From assembly GCA_024196135.1 (NCBI GenBank), contig JAMQCK010000640.1:1-18573 (forward strand): a stretch of 18,573 nucleotides of DNA. Direction: 5' to 3'. The number at the start of each line of letters is the position of its first letter. The stretch's first letter is position 1. The stretch comes from Pleurotus ostreatus/Saccharomyces cerevisiae fusant (Eukaryota > Opisthokonta). The translations under genes were made by a program, and so were the position numbers. Shown here piece after piece: positions 17,385 through 18,573 of the stretch. A model generated the notes under the pieces. It was not told the origin of the DNA, ran no database searches, and was given only the letters and a program-made list of their open reading frames with translations.

Positions 17385-18252
17385 ATGGAGTACGAGGAGA
17401 ATGAACATGATCTCCGACATCCTCATGGTGAGATGACACCTGTTTCCGCAGGCCACGAAAATCAATTGCCTCTGACCGCGCGAGCAGTATTCAAGTCCGA
17501 TAACGAAGGCCGCCTGATCTGCATGGTCTGCCCGAAGGCCGTGCGATGGAGAATGGCTCCAAGTGAGGCACGCCGTCATGAGGAGACACGACGGCACATC
17601 TTCAATGTCCGTGCATTGGCGGCAGCACCAATGTTGAGCGGGGACGGCGGCAATCCTGATGATCCCTCAGCAAGCTCTCACGAATTACCTACGTTCGAGA
17701 CAGCCGATCGCGATATCCCCCCTCCTCATATCCCAGCATTCCGTACTTTCGAAGGGCCGCGGTTACACGACGACCCTCCCGATCTTATTTACGATGATTG
17801 GGCTGATCCATGGGGTCCATCTGCAGATATCCCTGTAGATGACGATGGCGAGGACAATGACAGCCACGTGAATAACCTGCCGCATGAGCCCGACGCTGCA
17901 CAAGGATCGCTGCTCGCTGAAGTGGAACCCGCTTCCCGGATTCACTCTGATGGCGTGCAGCGCAGCAAGGCTGAGTCGAACACGTCGAAGAGGGCCGGAA
18001 CGCGTCTGCAAGCTGCAAAAGATGCCGATCAATCAGAAATTCCTCCCCTCAGGGTGTACGAACCTGGCGCGGACGCGCACCTTGAGCCGCAAAGAGTATC
18101 ACACCCGGAGGATTGGTGGCCATGGCCAGATGCAGCCGTGAGTGTACGCTCTCGATACCAGCTTCAATTCTAATCACCGATGCAGACCGCAACCGCAACC
18201 CAGCTTTCCGCTTTTCCAAGGTCCCTCTTCTCCGAGCGCGACATGGACACCG
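17385..18252 (+). pseudogene. Fungal DNA-transposon-type protein, N-terminal part, truncated by LTR insertion
   Basis: Two exons (17385-18137, 18186-18252 and on) joined by a 48-nt intron (GTGAGT...CTAATCACCGATGCAG), phase 0. The protein begins MEYEENEHDL and has a Cys/His motif C-x2-C-x15-H-x5-H (C46, C49, H65, H71), an acidic Pro/Asp-rich stretch (about 100-180), and DWWPWPDAA (243-251), spliced to TATATQLSAFPRSLFSERDM. The WPWP plus FPRSLFSE pattern resembles the start of large proteins common in agaricomycete transposons; this attribution is from memory and tentative (Plavaka/CACTA-like is possible). The expected continuation stops at DTV, where an LTR begins; the open frame runs on into the LTR to a TAG at 18327. 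A longer start at 17304 is possible. Probably non-functional as a transposase gene. Confidence 0.6.
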
Positions 18253-18516
18253 TGTTGAGCATGCGGGGAAGCGCGCCTAGCAGCTTACCTGGTGGTAAGG
18301 AGCTTGATATGAGGCAAGCGCAGAGGTAGGTAAAGACCTGTTATTCTGGAAGGCAGAGAGGGCCTCCTTATATATGTACAGGATGGTAGGTAGCATGTGA
18401 TAATGCAGTGGACATGTAAACAATAAACATATGATGTCGTGCGTGTGTCCACGTGTGTCCATGTGTCCGTCATGTGATGCGTGAGTCATAACATGTGACA
18501 GGCCAGATGTCCAACA
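18253..18516 (-). mobile_element. Copia-type retrotransposon 3' LTR (element on minus strand)
   Basis: Read on the minus strand, the 264-bp block begins TGTTGGACATCTGGCC and ends GCATGCTCAACA: the TG...CA ends of an LTR with a 5-bp inverted repeat TGTTG/CAACA. Inside, on the minus strand, a TATATAAGG box (about 18366-18376) is placed as an LTR promoter. A purine tract abuts its outer side, so this is the 3' LTR and the element body lies to the right, outside the window. The flanking CACCG (18248-18252) would be the left target-site copy. Confidence 0.72.
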
Positions 18517-18527
18517 CTCCCCCTCGC
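18517..18527 (-). other. Polypurine tract of the LTR retrotransposon
   Basis: On the minus strand GCGAGGGGGAG directly precedes the TGTTGG start of the LTR. This is the site where plus-strand DNA synthesis of an LTR element is primed, and it fixes the element's orientation. Confidence 0.7.
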
Positions 18528-18539
18528 TAAGTATCGCGG

Positions 18540-18572
18540 TCATAGCGTACGCAAGCGGTAGTCTTCATCGGC
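18540..18572 (-). CDS. Possible C-terminal end of Copia polyprotein, partial
   Basis: On the minus strand one frame reads ADEDYRLRTL then TGA, ending 13 bp before the polypurine tract, where the Pol polyprotein of a Copia element would end. Only ten residues are visible, so the call depends on context. Confidence 0.3.
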   Translation of the reverse strand, partial: ADEDYRLRTL

Positions 18573-18573
18573 C

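Noticed and set aside
18253..18329. Continuation of the transposon-type protein (SMRGSAPSSLPGG...)
   Set aside because: This sequence is within the TG...CA-bounded LTR, so it is probably a chimeric read-through and not original coding sequence.
18248..18521. Target-site duplication around a solo LTR (CACCG versus CTCCC)
   Set aside because: The flanks do not match and the right flank is a polypurine tract, so this is one LTR of a longer element.

Overview
The window reads as nuclear DNA of a filamentous basidiomycete, probably an agaricomycete. The genes are GC-rich and dense in introns. Introns start GTGAGT/GTGCGT, have CTAAC/CTGAC-type branch sites and end in CAG/TAG. A Copia-type LTR and a fungal transposon gene lie at the right edge. 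No tRNA, rRNA, CRISPR array or bacterial operon was seen. All gene models below were spliced by hand and rest on matching reading phase across every junction.

Layout: (1) 1-8205, + strand, the 3' part (16 exons, 15 introns, about 1,360 residues) of a TFIIIC90/delta-type subunit of RNA polymerase III transcription factor TFIIIC. It has a WD40-like N-terminal part, long low-complexity inserts and a C-terminal Cys/His zinc domain. Its first introns are swollen to 330-730 nt by pyrimidine tracts and minisatellites. (2) 8206-8577, a short convergent 3' intergenic region. (3) 12957-8578, - strand, a complete 17-exon, 1,182-residue CSC1/OSCA (DUF221) membrane channel gene whose 16 introns are all 47-61 nt. 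(4) 16532-13470, - strand, four tandem single-exon paralogs (152-162 residues) of a family I do not recognise. Each has a candidate intron starting 5-31 nt after its stop codon. (5) 17100-18252, + strand, a likely DNA-transposon end and the N-terminal part of a transposon-type gene, cut off by (6) a 264-bp Copia-type 3' LTR (18253-18516, element on the - strand) with its polypurine tract. The rest of that element runs off the right end.

The TFIIIC and CSC1 genes are housekeeping genes with no functional link beyond convergence. The most unusual parts are the uncharacterised four-copy family and its stop-proximal introns, the contrast in intron size between two adjacent genes, and the nested transposon insertion.
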